Shown here: positions 6,370-7,903 of the stretch, one piece after another
How positions within the stretch are numbered: the stretch's first letter is position 1
How the letters are laid out: every line of letters starts with the position of its first letter
NCBI GenBank assembly: GCA_027016475.1
Contig: JALUTL010000103.1
Coordinates: forward strand, 7,352 to 15,254
DNA: 7,903 bases
Reading direction: 5' to 3'
Source of the DNA: Candidatus Heimdallarchaeota archaeon
GTDB lineage: Archaea > Asgardarchaeota > Heimdallarchaeia > Heimdallarchaeales > Kariarchaeaceae
Position numbers and translations under genes: made by a program
The notes under the pieces: generated by a model
The model's input: only the letters and a program-made list of their open reading frames with translations
Told to the model about the DNA's origin: nothing
The model's database searches: none

Positions 6370-7824
6370 ATGCCAAACTCGCAAAAGAGCAAGGGAAAGC
6401 TTGAAATTAAACTCTATGATAGTCAGACACGCAAGATCCGCACCTTCAAGCCATTGGAGGAAGGCTTAGTTAAAATGTATGTGTGTGGCCCCACCGTCTA
6501 TGATCATGTCCATGTTGGACATGCGAGAAGCCAAGTTTTTTTTGATGTGATGAGAAGAGTACTGGAGTATTTTGGCTATCGTGTTTTCTATGTTTCAAAT
6601 TATACTGACATAGATGACAAAATGATCAACCGTGCAAAGGAACGGGGAATATCCGTTGCAGAGTTGGCCAAAGAAATAATTGCAAGCATAGAAGAAGATT
6701 TTGCAGCAATAGGTGTGAGACCACCAACCATTCGTCCAAAAGCAACTGAGCATATGGATCGGATGGTAGAAATTGTTGCCAAATTGATCGATAAGGGATA
6801 TGCATATGTCAGAGAGAGTGGAGTATATTTCAGAGTCCAGAAATTCCAAGAATATGGGAAAATGACCAACTTTTCATTGGAACAATCGCAGTCTGCCGAT
6901 GATGATGGAAATCCATTGGATAAGGAGCACCGTGCAGATTTTGCTTTGATGAAAAAATCAAAGGATGGCGAGCCATATTGGGAAACACCTTGGGGAAAAA
7001 TGAGACCTGGTTGGCATATCGAATGTTCGGCAATGTCTATCGAGTATTTGGGTGAAACGTTCGACATTCATGGCGGCGGTCAAGATTTGTCATTTCCCCA
7101 TCATGTAAATGAAATTGCCCAATCCGAAGCTTATACGGGCAAGAAGTTCTCTAACTTCTTTTGCCACAATGGTTTCCTAACTACCAACAATGAAAAAATG
7201 AGCAAAAGCCTAAACAATTTTTTCACAATAAAGGATGTAGTTAGGAAATATGGAGGAGATACATTGAGGCTGTTCCTTCTGCAATCCCACTATCGCAAAC
7301 CTTTAGAGTATTCAATAAAAGGGCTGGAAGAGGCAAAGACCCAAATTGAAAAAATCAGAACTGCGCTAAATCAACTGGAATCGAAGGTTCAATCAGGTGG
7401 AAGCTTCGAACGCAATACAAGGCTTGAGCAATTGGCCAGAGAAGCAGTTAGCTTTGAAATGGATTTTGCAGAAGCATTGGCGAATGACATAAACACTGTG
7501 GATGCCATCGCGGTTCTCCATTCATTCATAAAGGAGATCAATACAGCCCTGAGAGAAGTGACCGGAAGTCACGGAACGTTTTGGGTAGACATTTACCTTA
7601 GGTTCAAACGAATGCTCTCAGTCCTTGGTCTTTTTGAAAAAAGTGAAGTATCAGAATCTAAAGATGCAATAGAACTAGTTAATCTGTTGATCAAAATAAG
7701 GCAGATTGCAAGATCCAAGAAAGATTGGGAACTCTCAGACACGATTAGGGATCAACTGAAAGCCATCGGCTACCAATTGGAAGATTTGAAAACAGGAACT
7801 GTATGGAAAAAGGCAAAAGATTAG
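6370..7824 (+). CDS. cysS: Cysteinyl-tRNA synthetase
   Basis: A cytosolic class I aminoacyl-tRNA synthetase that charges tRNA-Cys with cysteine using ATP. The 484 residues are slightly more than the E. coli enzyme, the extra length being at the N-terminus. CGPTVYD (39-45) is followed by the HxGH motif HVGH (48-51), and KMSKS stands at 276-280. The zinc site that selects cysteine is complete: C39, C219 in GWHIEC, H244 and E248, with the same 25- and 4-residue spacing as in E. coli. A DALR-type helical domain follows at about 345-410. The C-terminal anticodon-recognition region has the typical ARSKKDWELSD and IRDQLKAIGY segments. Its presence means this organism can charge tRNA-Cys directly; whether it also has the SepRS/SepCysS route cannot be seen. 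Nothing suggests truncation or pseudogenisation. Confidence 0.98.
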   Translation: MPNSQKSKGKLEIKLYDSQTRKIRTFKPLEEGLVKMYVCGPTVYDHVHVGHARSQVFFDVMRRVLEYFGYRVFYVSNYTDIDDKMINRAKERGISVAELAKEIIASIEEDFAAIGVRPPTIRPKATEHMDRMVEIVAKLIDKGYAYVRESGVYFRVQKFQEYGKMTNFSLEQSQSADDDGNPLDKEHRADFALMKKSKDGEPYWETPWGKMRPGWHIECSAMSIEYLGETFDIHGGGQDLSFPHHVNEIAQSEAYTGKKFSNFFCHNGFLTTNNEKMSKSLNNFFTIKDVVRKYGGDTLRLFLLQSHYRKPLEYSIKGLEEAKTQIEKIRTALNQLESKVQSGGSFERNTRLEQLAREAVSFEMDFAEALANDINTVDAIAVLHSFIKEINTALREVTGSHGTFWVDIYLRFKRMLSVLGLFEKSEVSESKDAIELVNLLIKIRQIARSKKDWELSDTIRDQLKAIGYQLEDLKTGTVWKKAKD

Positions 7825-7903
7825 CTATTTGAACCTATGGCGATACAGCCATGGTTTTCTCTTGAAAAAATGCTTAACCATAACACCAGGAATAGTCCAT
7901 GTG
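7825..7903 (-). CDS. Possible C-terminal end of an unidentified minus-strand gene
   Basis: The minus strand is open from the right edge for 25 codons to a TAG at 7827-7825, ending in KRKPWLYRHRFK. Basic and aromatic residues at the end, and a stop placed exactly after the cysS stop, make a convergent gene plausible. A second minus-strand frame is also open here and closes at a TAA overlapping the cysS stop, so the frame is not certain. The fragment is too short to name, and a possible cysS terminator hairpin lies within it. Confidence 0.38.
   Translation of the reverse strand, partial: TWTIPGVMVKHFFKRKPWLYRHRFK
7835..7858 (+). terminator. Possible hairpin-plus-T terminator after cysS
   Basis: CTATGGC (7835-7841) and GCCATGG (7848-7854) can pair over seven positions, including one G-T, around the six-base loop GATACA. 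TTTT follows directly. The position, 11 bases after the cysS stop, suits a transcription terminator. Archaea usually need only the T tract, and the element falls inside a possible coding region on the other strand, so the assignment is tentative. Confidence 0.35.

Noticed and set aside
6600..7067. Open minus-strand frame of 155 codons inside cysS
   Set aside because: cysS is certain on the plus strand over this whole stretch, and the minus translation is Ser/Cys-rich with no domain, as expected of an antisense shadow.

Overview
The window looks like a piece of an archaeal chromosome with moderate-to-low GC and dense coding. The case for archaea is threefold. Nearly every gene has a TATA-like box centred about 26 to 31 bases before its first codon, with no Shine-Dalgarno motif, which is the layout of leaderless archaeal transcripts. 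One gene appears to use a TTG start in that same layout. The large exported protein ends in a Thr-rich stalk, one hydrophobic segment and a basic tail, as archaeal surface proteins often do. A Thermoproteota/Nitrososphaeria-type or Asgard lineage would fit, but I cannot place it more closely. I see no mobile element, CRISPR array, rRNA or tRNA.

Layout. Bases 1-338 (minus) hold the start of an unrecognised helical protein cut by the window edge. A short divergent promoter region leads to a complete 3-hydroxyacyl-CoA (3-hydroxybutyryl-CoA) dehydrogenase on plus (482-1342). A 275-base spacer with a strong TATA box precedes the main gene, 1618-4764 (plus). It encodes a 1048-residue exported, membrane-anchored, multidomain protein with a metzincin-like zinc protease core. 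Next comes a small ribbon-helix-helix protein with a coiled-coil tail (4872-5312, plus). It meets, tail to tail with one base between the stops, a six-helix DUF998-like membrane protein with a C-terminal zinc ribbon (5314-6216, minus). A 153-base divergent promoter region then serves this gene and a complete cysteinyl-tRNA synthetase (6370-7824, plus). After the cysS stop, the right edge may hold the last 25 codons of another minus-strand gene.

How the genes relate. Each appears to have its own promoter, so this is not a long operon. The dehydrogenase and CysRS are ordinary metabolic and translation genes. The accessory part is the protease, the ribbon-helix-helix protein and the membrane zinc-ribbon protein. 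The regulator follows the protease on the same strand with a 107-base gap and could control it or itself, but that rests on position alone. The most distinctive observation is the protease active site. It has HExxHxxG and a Met-turn MSYC, but the third zinc ligand is not at the canonical position, and the only two cysteines in the whole protein flank the catalytic core.
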